Positions 1 through 11,075 of a DNA stretch of 64,000 nucleotides are shown here, piece by piece; position 1 is the stretch's first letter; the number at the start of each line of letters is the position of its first letter. The stretch comes from Lycium barbarum. Its lineage: Eukaryota > Streptophyta > Magnoliopsida > Solanales > Solanaceae. A program made the translations under genes and the position numbers. The stretch is taken from contig NC_083337.1 in assembly GCF_019175385.1 (NCBI RefSeq), positions 161,585,713 through 161,649,712 on the forward strand, read 5' to 3'. The notes under the pieces are model-generated. The model did not search any database, had not been told where the DNA came from, and saw nothing but the letters and a program-made list of their open reading frames with translations.

Positions 1-90
1 ATTAATTAGGTGGCGACTCCTTAAATAAAACAAATAGGAATCACGAATATGTTGTACTCCTACTTTAACCCGGTTAAAATGGGGTATAAC
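1..90 (+). repeat. 3' end of an Ogre/Tat-like LTR, plus orientation
   Basis: The stretch carries the same terminal block (GGTGGCGACTCC ... GGTTAAAATGGGGTA) that forms the inner end of the LTR at 3768-6118, but in the opposite orientation, and it ends in ATAACA. The bases after position 90 are not a primer binding site, so this is better read as the outer end of a 3' or solo LTR of an element lying to the left of the window. It is truncated by the window edge. Confidence 0.7.
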
Positions 91-850
91 AACATCCACT
101 TCCACAAAATTTGTAATGTAGGAAAGATAAATCCACGTCCACGTCCAAATGTTCATAATGTAAAAAGATAAATCCACTTCCACGTCCACAATATCCACAT
201 TGCAGAAAAATAAATCCACGTCCACTTTCACAAATTTTATAATGTAAAAATATAAATCGACATCCACGTCCACATCCACGAAGTCATTCGTGTGAAAAAT
301 GATAAATCCACGTCTACTTTCACAAAATTTATAATGCAAGAAAGATAAATCCACGTCCACGTCCGCGTCCACGTCTACAATGTTTATAATGTAAAAAGTT
401 AAATTCGCTTCCACGTCCACAATATCCACAATGCAGAAAATAAATCCGCGTTCACTTCCACAAATTTTATAATGTAAAAATATAAATTCACTTCCACGTC
501 CACATCCACGGTAAAAATATAAATCCACATCCACTTCTATAAATTTTATAATGTAGAACTTCATGTCCATGTCCACAAGATTCATAGCATGGAAATTTAA
601 ATCCACGTCCACTTTCACAAATTGTATAATGCGAGAAAGATAAATCCACGTCCACGTCCACGTCCACGTCCACGTCCACAACATTTATAATGTAAAAAGA
701 TAAATCCACTTCGACGTCCACAATGTTTATAATTGAGATATAAATCCATGTCCGCTCTCACAATTTGTAATGTAGAAATGTATATCCACGTTTCTGTCCA
801 CATCCACAAAACTATTCGTGAAGAGATATAATTCCACATCCAAATTCACA
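91..850. repeat. Minisatellite rich in TCCACG hexamers
   Basis: About a dozen diverged units of roughly 40-60 bp, each made of a block like ATAAATCCACGTCCAC followed by CAAATTTATAATGTAAAAA. Inside the units a hexamer TCCACG is itself repeated a variable number of times, reaching five consecutive copies near 640-680. Open frames on the minus strand here read as Asp-Val repeats and are by-products of the repeat, not genes. Confidence 0.85.
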
Positions 851-1670
851 TCCTGTTGTGACGTAAGTTAAATCTACAATTGTCCCCACGATTTAACATA
901 TGATGCAAGATTTCGATCTTGTCATCTCATTAAATACCACATTCTAAAAAACTTGTTAGCAACTTGAAATAAATAAATATGTATGAAGTGATAATAAAGT
1001 TGAGGAATTTAAACCGATAACAGGCGACCATGTCCGTATCCACTTTGAAGAAGGTTAAATCCACGATCATGTGCTCTTGGTCCCTCGAGAAATGCCACGA
1101 GCTAAAACAACTGTTAGTGGTAAGAATATGTAAATAGCTAGGTTTGAAAGAATTACGCTCACAACCCTTGGTTGAGAAGATAGATTCATGTCCACTGTTG
1201 CTATCAAAATTTCATGAAGAATGGAACAACATCCATCGTTTAGCGCAAGCTAAATTTACATCCACATTGAAGAATATTTGCCTTTTGCAAAAAGCTAACT
1301 CTTTGTTCACGTCCATAACTAAAATTTGAAAAAGAGTCAAATATGCTCCACATCTATGCTAATTGAAACCTTTCTCATCAAAGAAAAGTTGTGAGTTTAA
1401 AGAAAATTGGTTGACTTGCGCTTGTTGGGGAACTTGGTCCTTGAATTGATTCTTGTCTCAGTCGCGTCCACGTTCTTCGAGGCCTCACTACATATTTTGA
1501 TTCGCCAAGGAGTTTTCAGTAATAAGTAATACAGAACGTCTTCCGCAATTAAGAGTAATGAGTTTTGGATGGCTTTGAAAGGGGATACTTAGTGGCTCTA
1601 ATAGATAAAATGATTATGAAGACTCGAATTCAAACTTATCAACATTTTAGAAAGACATGGACGAACTTCA
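851..1670. other. No gene; decayed flank of the minisatellite and retroelement
   Basis: Scattered remnants of the TCCAC-type repeat persist to about 1480. No convincing reading frame, RNA gene or terminal repeat is visible. It probably belongs to the decayed interior of the minus-strand Ogre/Tat-like element to the right. Confidence 0.5.
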
Positions 1671-2165
1671 TTTAAGACCACTTTTGTGCTACTTCTAAAA
1701 AATTGTCCCAGTTTCCAGTCCTGGAGGCGCTTGGTTCTAAACGATTGAAAAGTGAGAACTTATAATGAAAGTTTTTGGAAGCGATTTGACTGAATTCAAA
1801 AATTTGTCCCAGTTTCAAGATACTAGGACATATGAATTTAAATAATGGGAAGACCAAAATCTTATAAAAATCCTTATGTATCTCATAGGGACCAAAATGG
1901 TTGGACAAACCGAAGATATTGAAAATTTTAAAATCGAAGGCCGAACCCGCCTTGGGTTGCCTACGTATCCTAAAGGAATTAGGCCAGACGTAGTTCGTGA
2001 AAACTTGTTGGGGAGGAAAATGATTCATTGCTAGAGGGGCGACCGAACTCAGAGCCATGGATTGAAAGGGACTACAAAATTGTGTGTTGGGACCCTGATG
2101 AATATATCGGGTTGTGTGCCTAGATCCTGATGCATACTCTGCTTTGTGTACTAGAGCTTTAAAAT

Positions 2166-2352
2166 GGAATACCCGCACTGGAAGGTGGGCGCCTGACTGG
2201 AATTAAAATGCCCGCATTATGAGGTGGGACTGAAATTTAAAAATACTCGCATTATGAGGTGGGTGTCTGAACTGAAATTTAAAATACCCGCATTATGAGG
2301 TGGGTGCCTGAACTGAAGTTTAAAATACCCGCATTATGAGGTGGGTGCCTGG
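2166..2352. repeat. Tandem repeat, about 41 bp x 5
   Basis: Successive copies carry the core CCCGCATTATGAGGTGGG with spacings of about 39, 35, 41 and 41 bp. The last two copies are nearly identical and the first are more diverged. It lies inside the decayed retroelement interior. Confidence 0.85.
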
Positions 2353-2639
2353 TTCGGAATAAGCCGGTTGAGAAGTGGTAAAATAGTTTGCTTGGTTAAG
2401 CTCATCCAAGTTTGGGAATCTGGCATAGGCAAAGTCTGACGAACCCCATGAGATGGAGTCATATGTGGCGGAGTTTGAGAAAATGACCGATTTTGAAGTA
2501 CCATACGACTCAGTTCAGCAACTCGTTGCTCCAGACGAGCAATGATCTCAAATGTGTTTCTGTTTCATTAGAGGATGTGAGATTACTTGTGATCGGTAAA
2601 CTAAGAGATGGCTCGGATGAAGTAGTTGCATTGATCAAA

Positions 2640-2760
2640 CGAGTCTTTTTTGGTTAACCAGGTGATTAGTAATGAGTTAGAGTCTAATTTTTTTTTTTTG
2701 GTTAACCAGGTGATTATGAATGCTCCGCCAGTTCCCCTTTAGCACAAGTCAACCTTTTGT
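2640..2760. repeat. Short direct repeat in leader
   Basis: The 19-base block TTGGTTAACCAGGTGATTA occurs twice, about 49 bp apart, the second after a T-run. It is a minor feature of the retroelement leader. Confidence 0.6.
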
Positions 2761-3746
2761 TTTGAAAATAAGTTTAAACGGAAAAAAAAAAACACGAAAA
2801 GAAAAAAGAAAACGAGTCAGTATAGTGTAAGGACATATTATTGCATATAAACACATTATTGCATATAATACATCACGTTCTATAATGCAAGGGACCTCTT
2901 TATGCCAGAGGTAGGCCTAACGAACATTTGAAGGACAAACATGTCTTTTATGTATCATTCCATAACTCTTCCTAAAACTAATGTACAAGAATAATAAAAA
3001 TTTATTACATGCCAGTTTAAAAATACAATTCAAAGTTAATCTAAGATATCTAACACTTCATCTCCACTAATTTCTTTTAGTTGTCTTCAACCCTCCGACA
3101 TTAATTGGATGCTCCACGACAACCTGCAACAAATGTCAGCTTTCCTAAGATATTTATCTATAGAGTACTAGGTCCACACATTCCACACATTTGTCCTTCA
3201 AATAATGCACATAGATAGTGAATAGTGTCACTTAGAGTCATAGACTCATTTGGACATTTGGTAAGGTTGACTAATGAACTTAATACACCAAGGGTATTAA
3301 GCCTCCTAGGTTTAAAATGATGCATGTCCTTACAAGGTTTTGGTTTTCGCTCTACCTAGGTAGACTAAGAGTGGTTTTCCTATGACACAAGGCTCCCCCA
3401 AGCGGACAACTTGGGAGTGGAAAGTCCGTGGCCGTCGACTGCACCGCCGATCGACTAAATCCACAAGTTCGATCCAACTAAAAGGGTAATTTAGTAGTGC
3501 ACGGCCGCGAACTGCGAAACCGCTTAAAGTGTGTGAATTTTCCAGGAGTGGAGGAAATATGAACGGAATGTCATTTTAAGAAAAGCAGTAACATATTGTT
3601 GCATAGAAAATTTTCACATAATAAAACAACCACTTAAAAACACATAAGAAATAAAGCAACAATAAAGGCAAAATAAAAAAAATAAAAACCCAAAACGTCC
3701 AATTAATTAATTATTAACCTAAGTTGTTATGGTTAAGAACCTAAAA

Positions 3747-3764
3747 TCTCCAGCGGAGTCGCCA
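3747..3764 (-). promoter_or_regulatory. tRNA-Arg-type primer binding site
   Basis: On the minus strand the 18 bases read TGGCGACTCCGCTGGAGA. This matches the complement of the 3' end of plant tRNA-Arg (CCA plus acceptor and T arm) with about one mismatch, the primer used by Ogre/Tat elements. It starts 3 bp inside the inner LTR end at 3768, so it fixes both the LTR boundary and the minus-strand direction of the element. Confidence 0.8.
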
Positions 3765-5227
3765 AGCTGTCGTACCCCATTTTAACCGGGTTAATTTTAG
3801 GAGTACAACATATTGGTGATTCCTATTTACTTTATTTTAAGGAGTCGCCACCTAATTAATTTAAGGGTGAATTAGGACACCTAGATGTTAACTAAGGTAA
3901 AGTTAAAGCTAAACCTCCGTTAATAGTCTGCTTAACCAATGTGATTTCAGGTAAGGGCTCTATATTATCCTAAAGGGAAGGGGTTAGGCATCCTTTAGAA
4001 TTCGTTAACTACGGTTGTCCGGCCAAACTTAGGTTAATTAATTTAGATTAAATATAATGCTTAAATCTTAATAAAATAGGTTGTAAATGTTATTAAGGTT
4101 TGAAAGGAAAACATAATGATGTTATTTAAACTAACTTGAAGAAATACATAGTAATCCACTCAAAAATAAAACTTATAAATGTTGTTAAGCTTTAAATAAT
4201 AATTTTATTTTAAAAATGAGATTTGCAAAATATAATGATTTGTATATGGATAGAAGCTTTTAGAGAAGACCTGGCCAATTTAAACTTAGGATAAAATTAC
4301 ATTATATGAGTATAGTGATGAAAAAAATTTAGACTTATTTTAGAAATAGAATGCAAAGATGATGAATTTTCTTTCTCCTTTCACTAACTTATTTAACGAT
4401 GCTCGACTAAAAAATATACATATAATTGGATGAATCTTGAAAACAATGTTTATAAAATATACTTGAGTTTATGTTTGCGTATTAGTGATGTTTTGAAATA
4501 TATATGATGGTAAGAATAAAATAATTCCTTTAACTCAAAATATGCTATTGAAAATCAACTGTTCTAACAAAAAATAAATATTATAGATACTTTAAATTAA
4601 CTACCCATTATATTAAACTAACCCACTAATTCTGTTAAGGTTCATCTAAGTTAAGAAAATAAAATAAGGTAAGGTTAGTCATACAAAGCAAATAAAAATA
4701 TACAACGATAAAATAAGGTAGAGGAGAAGAAAAATTGAATGGATCTGGCCCATTTTCCACGCCCAACTGCTGCAAACTATTCATGCTATTGGGCTTTGTC
4801 CCAATAAAATTTTATGTTGCTGCTGCGGATTGGCTGCTGCTGTATGGGCTTTGGTCCAATAATAATTTTATATGCTGTTGTGGATGGATTGATGGGGAAT
4901 GACTCGAGAGGATTTCGTTGGGCTTTAGCCCAACATCGAATGCGGAAAGAGACGAATTCCTCGGACTCGCATGCTTTTTGGGGTGCAGCGAAGTGAGGCA
5001 GGATCTTCGATCTACCCTCGAACACTATCAAATCCGAGCTTGCGATACTCAGATTCACAGCAACAACAAGGTAAACGAATATAAATTGGGATCTAGTATT
5101 TTGACCTGATTAAAATAAGATTACGATTTGCTAAAGAAACTGATTTTTTATGGAGATTTTGAGGCGGCTGATGAACTAGTATTGCTTAGGTGATTTTGCC
5201 ACTGAAAAAAACTTGTTTCTTGCTTTA

Positions 5228-5246
5228 GGGGGGGGGGGGGGGGGGG
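5228..5246. repeat. Homopolymer G run (19)
   Basis: Nineteen consecutive G on the plus strand inside the LTR. The exact length may be an assembly approximation. Confidence 0.8.
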
Positions 5247-5459
5247 TTCCGCTCTCCGGCCCTTGCTAAATGACTCAACTCGCAGATTATTTATAGGGTT
5301 TTCCTATTCGTGACGAAGAAAGAGAGAGAGTAGCGGGGAACAAGGGAAAGTGGGGAACAGAAGGAAGTGGGAGCGGGGTGTAGGCGGCGGTGGTGGGGGA
5401 TGAAGATGATGAAGGAGAAAGAGAGAGAAGGGAGCGGGGAGAGGGAAGCGGCGATGAAG

Positions 5460-5490
5460 AAGAGATGAAACCCTTAGGGTTTCATCTCTT
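5460..5490. repeat. Near-perfect palindrome with telobox-like core
   Basis: Two perfect 15-nt arms (AAGAGATGAAACCCT and its complement) are separated by a single T. The centre contains AAACCCT and AGGGTTT, resembling plant telobox motifs facing each other. It lies next to the purine tract of the LTR. Confidence 0.8.
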
Positions 5491-5914
5491 TTGTTAAAAT
5501 GAAATGGGCTGGGTTGTGGGTTAATGGACTGGGTCAATTTTCCTTTGGGCTGAATTGGCTGAATATGTGGGCTGGGGTAGATGAGGGCTGATGAAATTAA
5601 AATATGGGCTAATTTTATGAATTAGTCAAAAATAATATGGGTTGATTGGGCTACTATATTTAAATAAAAGACCTATTTAAATAACTCTATACTAAAGTGT
5701 GTTAAAATATTATTTAATATAAGATATGCAATTATTAATGCTTAGATAATAAAATTATATGCCGTTGTAATAGCCGTGTAATAATAATTCGAAAGTCCAC
5801 AGTAAATAAGCACTATTATTTAATTATGCGAAGATAAATGCGATGCGTGTGCATAAGCTGGTAAAAAAGTGTTGCAATGATAAAAAAAATGTGAATTATA
5901 ATAGTACTGGTAAC

Positions 5915-5958
<44 letters not shown>
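5915..5958. repeat. ATA trinucleotide microsatellite
   Basis: About 44 bp of uninterrupted ATA repeats inside the LTR. Confidence 0.95.
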
Positions 5959-6130
5959 CATAATAGCTAGTAACTGTAATAGAATGATGAAATGCCGGTA
6001 TTGATAAGAGGCTATTAATTATAGTAAAAATACAAATATATTTTTTAATTTACCAAAAAATATTAGAAGCGTAAATAGGTATTTCGGAGGAGAGGCGGGA
6101 TAAAATTGGGTGTCAACAGATATTATGATT

Positions 6131-6237
6131 AGACAAAGCATTACACACATATTACATATATTACTATTAAACAAAGCATTACTCACACTTCATTACATAT
6201 ATTACTATTAAACAAAGCATTACACACACTTCATTTA
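6131..6237. repeat. Tandem repeat in 3' region of copia-type element
   Basis: Units of about 35-50 bp share ATTACTATTAAACAAAGCATTAC and are repeated roughly three times. They lie just downstream (minus strand) of the gag stop codon. Confidence 0.75.
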
Positions 6238-6284
6238 CATAAACATGGAAACATAACCACATACAAACGACACGTATGAAATAT

Positions 6285-7283
6285 CTAAGTTTTTACAGAT
6301 CCATCACCGATCAAATGATCTATTTTCCCTTCAGGGAGTTCAAAGAAATCTGCCACATCTAGATGCATGGGCTCAACATTATCTTCAGAAATAAAATTTG
6401 CTTCGGCATCCTTTTCTGCCTTTTTGAAGGAGGCCTGATACAGCTCAACTAGGTGCTTTGGCGTACGACAGGTACGTGACCAGTGCCCCTTTCCTCCACA
6501 TCAGAAGCATTTATTTTCTGAATTTTGCTTTTGCACAGCTTTATGCTTTTCATCCTTCCTTTTACACTGCTGGTGGTGAAGGGTATTATTTGGTGCAAGA
6601 CGAGAATCATGATTAAAATTCCTTCCTCGACCACGACTGGGGCCACAACCTCTTCCACGCCTAGAATGGTGAAAATTTGCCTCATTCACTTTAGGGAATG
6701 GGGCAGTACCAGTGGGTCGTCTTTCATGATTTTTCAGTAATAATTCATTATGTTGTTCAGCCACTAGAAGATGTGATATTAGATCAGAATATTTCTTGAA
6801 CTTCATCTCTCGGTATTGCTACTGCAGGAGCATACTCGAGGCAGGAAAAGTGGAGAATGTTTTCTCCAGCATATCATGATCAGTGATATTTTCACCACAT
6901 AATTTCAACTGAGAAATAATTTTAAACATGGCAGAATTATATGCCTTAATAGATTTAAAATCTTGTAGCCTTAAATGGAGCCAATCAAAACGTGCTTGTG
7001 GAAGTATGACCATCTTCAGGTGGTCATATCTATCTTTTAAATTATTCCACAGAGTAAGAGGATCTTTAACAATGAGATATTCCATTTTCAAGTCCTCATC
7101 AAGGTGATGGCGGAGGAATATCATTGCCTTGACACGGTCTTGGTTGAATGCCTCATTTTTATCTTTGATGGTGTCTGTCAGACCCATCGCATTAAGGTGA
7201 ATTTCAGCATCAAGAATCCAAGACATATAGCTATTGCCGGATATATCTAAGACTACAAATTCACGTTTAGTAGGATTTGCCAT
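6285..7283 (-). pseudogene. Ty1/copia-type gag, two in-frame stops
   Basis: The frame runs from ATG at 7283 (MANPTKREFVVLD) to TAG at 6285, about 333 codons. The N-terminal two thirds resembles the plant copia gag domain of the UBN2/DUF4219 class, with W-x-x-L and DR(Y)D-type motifs. It is followed by an Arg/Gly-rich stretch and a CCHC zinc knuckle of the form CX2CX4HX4C. Two nonsense codons interrupt one otherwise continuous frame: a TAG near 6820 and a TGA just after the first cysteine of the knuckle near 6500. No protease, integrase or reverse transcriptase follows; only about 165 bp remain before the neighbouring LTR. It is either a gag-only non-autonomous element or one cut off by the Ogre-like insertion. 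Confidence 0.8.
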
Positions 7284-7345
7284 TAGTAAAGGGAAATAGA
7301 AAGTCAATACCTTCGAGGCTTTAAAGTATTTGCTCGGAACGGCAG

Positions 7346-7363
7346 AGTCTCGTGCTGATAACG
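7346..7363 (-). promoter_or_regulatory. Copia primer binding site
   Basis: On the minus strand the bases next to the LTR read CGTTATCAGCACGAGACT, the primer site common in plant Ty1/copia elements primed by an internal part of initiator tRNA-Met. It sits directly at the LTR edge at 7364. Confidence 0.75.
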
Positions 7364-7650
7364 TGTTATAAAATGAAGCTAAAAGAGTAATAATATTAAA
7401 GGATGAAAACCATAGAAATAGAGTAACAAAAGAGGAGAGATTTTATTATTCTTCCAAAATGTGTTACAAGTCCATTCCATATGAAAACTTATGCCTCTAT
7501 TTATAGTGCTACATATGCATTCAGTATATGAGATAATGGAAGAATCATTAAGATGGTGGAAGATAATGGAAGAACCATTAAGATGGTGGAAGATAATGAA
7601 AGAGGCATTATATTTGTGTAGTGGACATCCATACTATATATTTCATAACA
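7364..7650 (-). repeat. 5' LTR of the gag-only copia element
   Basis: 287 bp. On the minus strand it begins TGTTATGAAATATA (7650) and ends TTTTATAACA (7364), immediately followed by the primer site. It contains a TATA box (CTATAAATAGAGGC, near 7495-7510) and a 30-bp direct repeat around 7535-7605 with the core GGTGGAAGATAATGGAAGAA. Confidence 0.8.
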
Positions 7651-7806
7651 GGAAGAAAATAGTGGAGCGCACACGTTTTAATTGTAAATCAAAATGGACA
7701 GGCTATGGAACTTTTTTTTTTTTTAAAGCAAAAAAAAAAAAAGACAGGCTACGGAACCATTAACCATATATGTGAATATTGAAAATATTGGCAATTATAA
7801 TAATTG
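7651..7806. other. Short spacer between two copia LTRs
   Basis: AT-rich sequence with a T-run and an A-run near 7710-7740. No gene is visible. Confidence 0.5.
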
Positions 7807-7843
7807 TGTTTTAAATAATCGTGGATGTCCATTTATTACTTCT

Positions 7844-10800
7844 TGTCACGACCCAACCCCGTAGGCCGTGACTAGTGTCCGTGCTGGACACCCAAACGTA
7901 CCCAATAATCCAAACCAGCAGACTAGCAGATTATATAAATATAAAAGTCAGTCGACATTACTAGTGTCATAGAGGAACATATATAACACATGGAAGCCGA
8001 TAAGGCTATCACAAATCATAGCAACCCAAAACATATACAGAACCCACATGTATGTCTACAGACCTCTACAGAACATAACAGAAACATAAGACAGGACAGG
8101 GCCCCGTCGTACCCATGAATAGCGTACATATATCCAACAGCAGCAGACTGTACCAGAGTATAGGCTCTGGACAAAAGAGCGCTCCAGAATAGCAGAATAG
8201 GTGTCCTAGGCAGGTGGGTCAGCAAATCTGTAGTCTGTACCTGCGCGGCATGAAAACGCAGCCCCCGAAGAAAGGGGGTCAGTACGAAATATGTACTGAG
8301 TATGTAAAGCATGGAACGTAGTAAACAAAGTCATAATCGGAACAGGAGGTACAGAAAAATGAACGGAATATCCAGATTAGCAAAATGCTGATCATAAAGC
8401 ATAAATAGTACTTACAGGAAACGTATGTCATACCTGGTCCCATTACGGAACAAAATCATAACCGGAACAGAACGTACAGAAATGTGAGTGAGATGTCCAG
8501 AGTATCAAATGCATATTTTCAAAACATGAAGAGTATGTACAAAAACATATGCCATATCATATCCGGCCCCTGCCAAGGGACTCGGCAGACAGAACGTGGT
8601 CACCCCCCGACACTGGTGCCACAACACATAAGGATCAGAAAAGGGGAATAACCCCGTAACATAGCATATCATATCAGATGGCCATATCAGATCATATCAG
8701 AACAAGCGTACATGGCACAGCATACTCCACAAACCCATGTACGCGTATACCTGCCCCCTCACATCGAGGCACGGCGAACAATGCAAAGGATCACGCTTGA
8801 CAACATATCCTGGCCCGGGCTCAGTGGGGGAAACATTGAGGCATCCACGAACGGAGTAGTGAGAAACTAAATGCACTAAAAATACCATAAATATATTTCC
8901 AGAGACTCAATGAGGCATATCGAATGTCAAATCAAATCAATGAAATCGGACGGAAACATAGTAAGTAAATTTAGATGTCATAACGGGTTACGGAGGCATA
9001 ATCTATCCGAGATCGTTTTCAAGATTCAAAACAATTTATAAGACTTAATGAAATATTTAAAATAGTTTTTATTTAGTAGATAAAGGAGTAGTTAGAGTAT
9101 CTCTAACGAAAACGCTCGAAGACAAGTCATAGACACATAAAGGGTAAAATTGGAAATAGTGGGCCCACCTCGGAACCAATGAAGCGGTGGGCTCAAATTA
9201 CGTATTTTTAAGCTTATGGGGTCACCTACAAAGGTTCTAGGACATTCCATAACTTCCTAAGCAATTTGGGAAAAAATTTCATAATTTTTCATCAAAGCAT
9301 ACTTAAGGAATTCAATTCTATTGAATGAAAAAGAGACGATTTCAAACGCGGATTCCGATGGACAGAATATTCCCCGAGGCGTAAATCCAAGCCTAGTACA
9401 TCTAGGACATGCCAAGAGAAGAATCGGGATAGCTTTACATACCTTTCTTGCCCTTTACGCTTGCCAAAACTCAAATCCCGTTTCGTCCAAAACCTACAAA
9501 TGGTCACATTTACCAATTTACTATTCATAAGACTTAAAATTTCAACCTTAACCAATTCTTGTCTATAAAAATTTGAGCAGCATCTCCCCTATATATATAT
9601 CATCCCCGAGGTTAAAACTCGGCTAAAACAACAACAACCATACCAACATCAATAATCGACTAGGAACGCATTCTAGCGTAAATAGTCTTATTTTCCAAAT
9701 AATGCGACAATTCCAAATCCAACTTTGCACTTACAACCCGATATCAATATTTTCATATTCACATACTAATATAAGACCATTCAAACATAAACCAAAAGTA
9801 TTCCAAGCTATATATTCAATATTCAACAATTCCATCAACTTCCATATTCAATCCAAAATTCTTATATATGCAACAAAACCATTCCAACACATTTTCTACT
9901 TACTAATTCATCTCCAACAACAATCTACCACACGGCCAACATGGCTTCTTTCCAATTTCATCCAATTTTCATTCAACTTCCATTTCCAATACAAATTCCA
10001 CAATAACCACAACTAGTATACAACTTAAAATTCAACTCATATATGTATACAACATATATACACCCATGGCTACATATATAATATATATACATACCCACTT
10101 TGCAAACTTTCATATTTCCATAAATTCTACTCATTTCTACATACTACAACACAAACAAACCTTCATAACATAAGAAAAAAGAATTGATTCTTACCTTGTT
10201 TTTATGAAAGTAGCAAATCCTTCAACATCTTATTGTTCCCATGCTCCTCTAACTCCAAACAAAATTATATTCGTGATTATGCGTTGCCCGGACTTCGATT
10301 AGTACTTCGTAGCTTGAAATTTCACTCACAATCCTCACTTTTATGTGAGATTTAGGCCCCTTTTTGTTGCTGAATTTTCTGAAAAATTTGAGAAGTTTTT
10401 AGATGATAAAAATGGGGTTTTGCCCCTTTTTATAAGGGCTGAAACGGCGTCACTGTAGCTACAGTACTGTAGCAGTGCTGTAGCGTACTGTAGCAGTGCT
10501 GTTTCTGCGCGACAGTTCAGTTTGTAGCGTCTATAATTCTCTACTCCGACGTCCTATCGATGAGTGGTTTGTTGAATCATAAACTAGACTTGACGAACTT
10601 CATTTTAGGCTTTTGAAACGCCTTAAAACTCCAAATATGCATAGAGATATACCCCTCCAAAGTTGACTAAAAATTTGTCCGGCATTTCTCAAATTTTCGT
10701 CGAACTTATTTTCTTCAACTTGCTCGATCTCAAAATATTCCGAAACCCTCCATACATGATATTTATCACTTATTATACATGATAATGACCATATTCTTGT

Positions 10801-10973
10801 GTTTTAAAATACTCTTTCCCGATGACGACTTACAAGATCATAATCATCCATTATTTAAACAATATACTTAATAATGCCTCATTCCTCATACTCCAAAGTT
10901 GTTTTAACTAGTCGTAACTCGACATTCTTACATTCAAATTTAACAGTGTTTCTTCGAAGTACGGGGTGTAACA
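7844..10973 (-). mobile_element. Tekay/Del-type solo LTR with 5-bp target duplication
   Basis: 3130 bp. On the minus strand it begins TGTTACACCCCGTACTTCG (10973) and ends GGGTCGTGACA (7844). It is flanked by a perfect CTTCT duplication at 7839-7843 and 10974-10978. No gag-pol lies between the termini, which marks it as a single LTR left by recombination between the two LTRs of a full element. The TGTWACACCCCG...GGTCGTGACA ends are typical of plant Ty3 chromoviruses of the Tekay/Del clade (remembered knowledge). It is nested in the copia solo LTR. Confidence 0.88.
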
Positions 10974-11066
10974 CTTCTAACGCTTGCAATCAATCAAGTA
11001 AATTGCAAATAATTTATGCAGGAAACTAGCAAGTAGCTTTTTGAAAAGCATGCAACTTCTTTTTTC

Positions 11067-11075
11067 CTATAAATA
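11067..11075 (+). promoter_or_regulatory. TATA box inside the copia LTR, upstream of the BPA1-like gene
   Basis: CTATAAATA lies about 410 bp upstream of the start codon at 11488 and in the same direction. By analogy with the neighbouring LTR it is the LTR's own TATA box. Whether it drives the gene is not shown by the sequence. Confidence 0.4.

Larger units (their letters stand above)
1671..3746 (-). pseudogene. Decayed leader and gag-like region of an Ogre/Tat-like retrotransposon
   Basis: Read on the minus strand from the primer site at 3747-3764, this is first a non-coding leader (about 3746-2660). Then comes a short gag-like stretch near 2640-2340, recognisable by a run containing LEQRVAELSRMV followed by Pro/Ser/Thr-rich residues. 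Next are the 41-bp repeats at 2166-2352. Last is a segment (2178-1672) with the ACTACGT...GATACGTAGGCA block that I recall from solanaceous Ogre-like elements. No intact long frame remains and no protease, reverse transcriptase or integrase motif was found in the window. The assignment rests on the LTR, the primer site and remembered family features; the coding evidence alone is weak. Confidence 0.6.
3768..6118 (-). repeat. 5' LTR of an Ogre/Tat-like Ty3 retrotransposon
   Basis: On the minus strand the LTR begins TGTTGACACCCAATTTT at 6118 and ends GGGGTACGACA at 3768 (2351 bp), with canonical TG...CA ends, followed by a primer binding site. It contains a 19-bp G-run (5228-5246), a purine-rich GAGAGA tract (about 5310-5470), a 15-bp-arm palindrome (5460-5490) and an ATA microsatellite (5915-5958). 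The matching 3' LTR is not in the window. It shares both ends and the purine tract with the solo LTR at 51523-56003, so the two are related families. Confidence 0.85.

Noticed and set aside
488..839. Minus-strand open frames reading Asp-Val-Asp-Val repeats
   Set aside because: They lie entirely in the TCCACG minisatellite; the repeat itself keeps the frame open.
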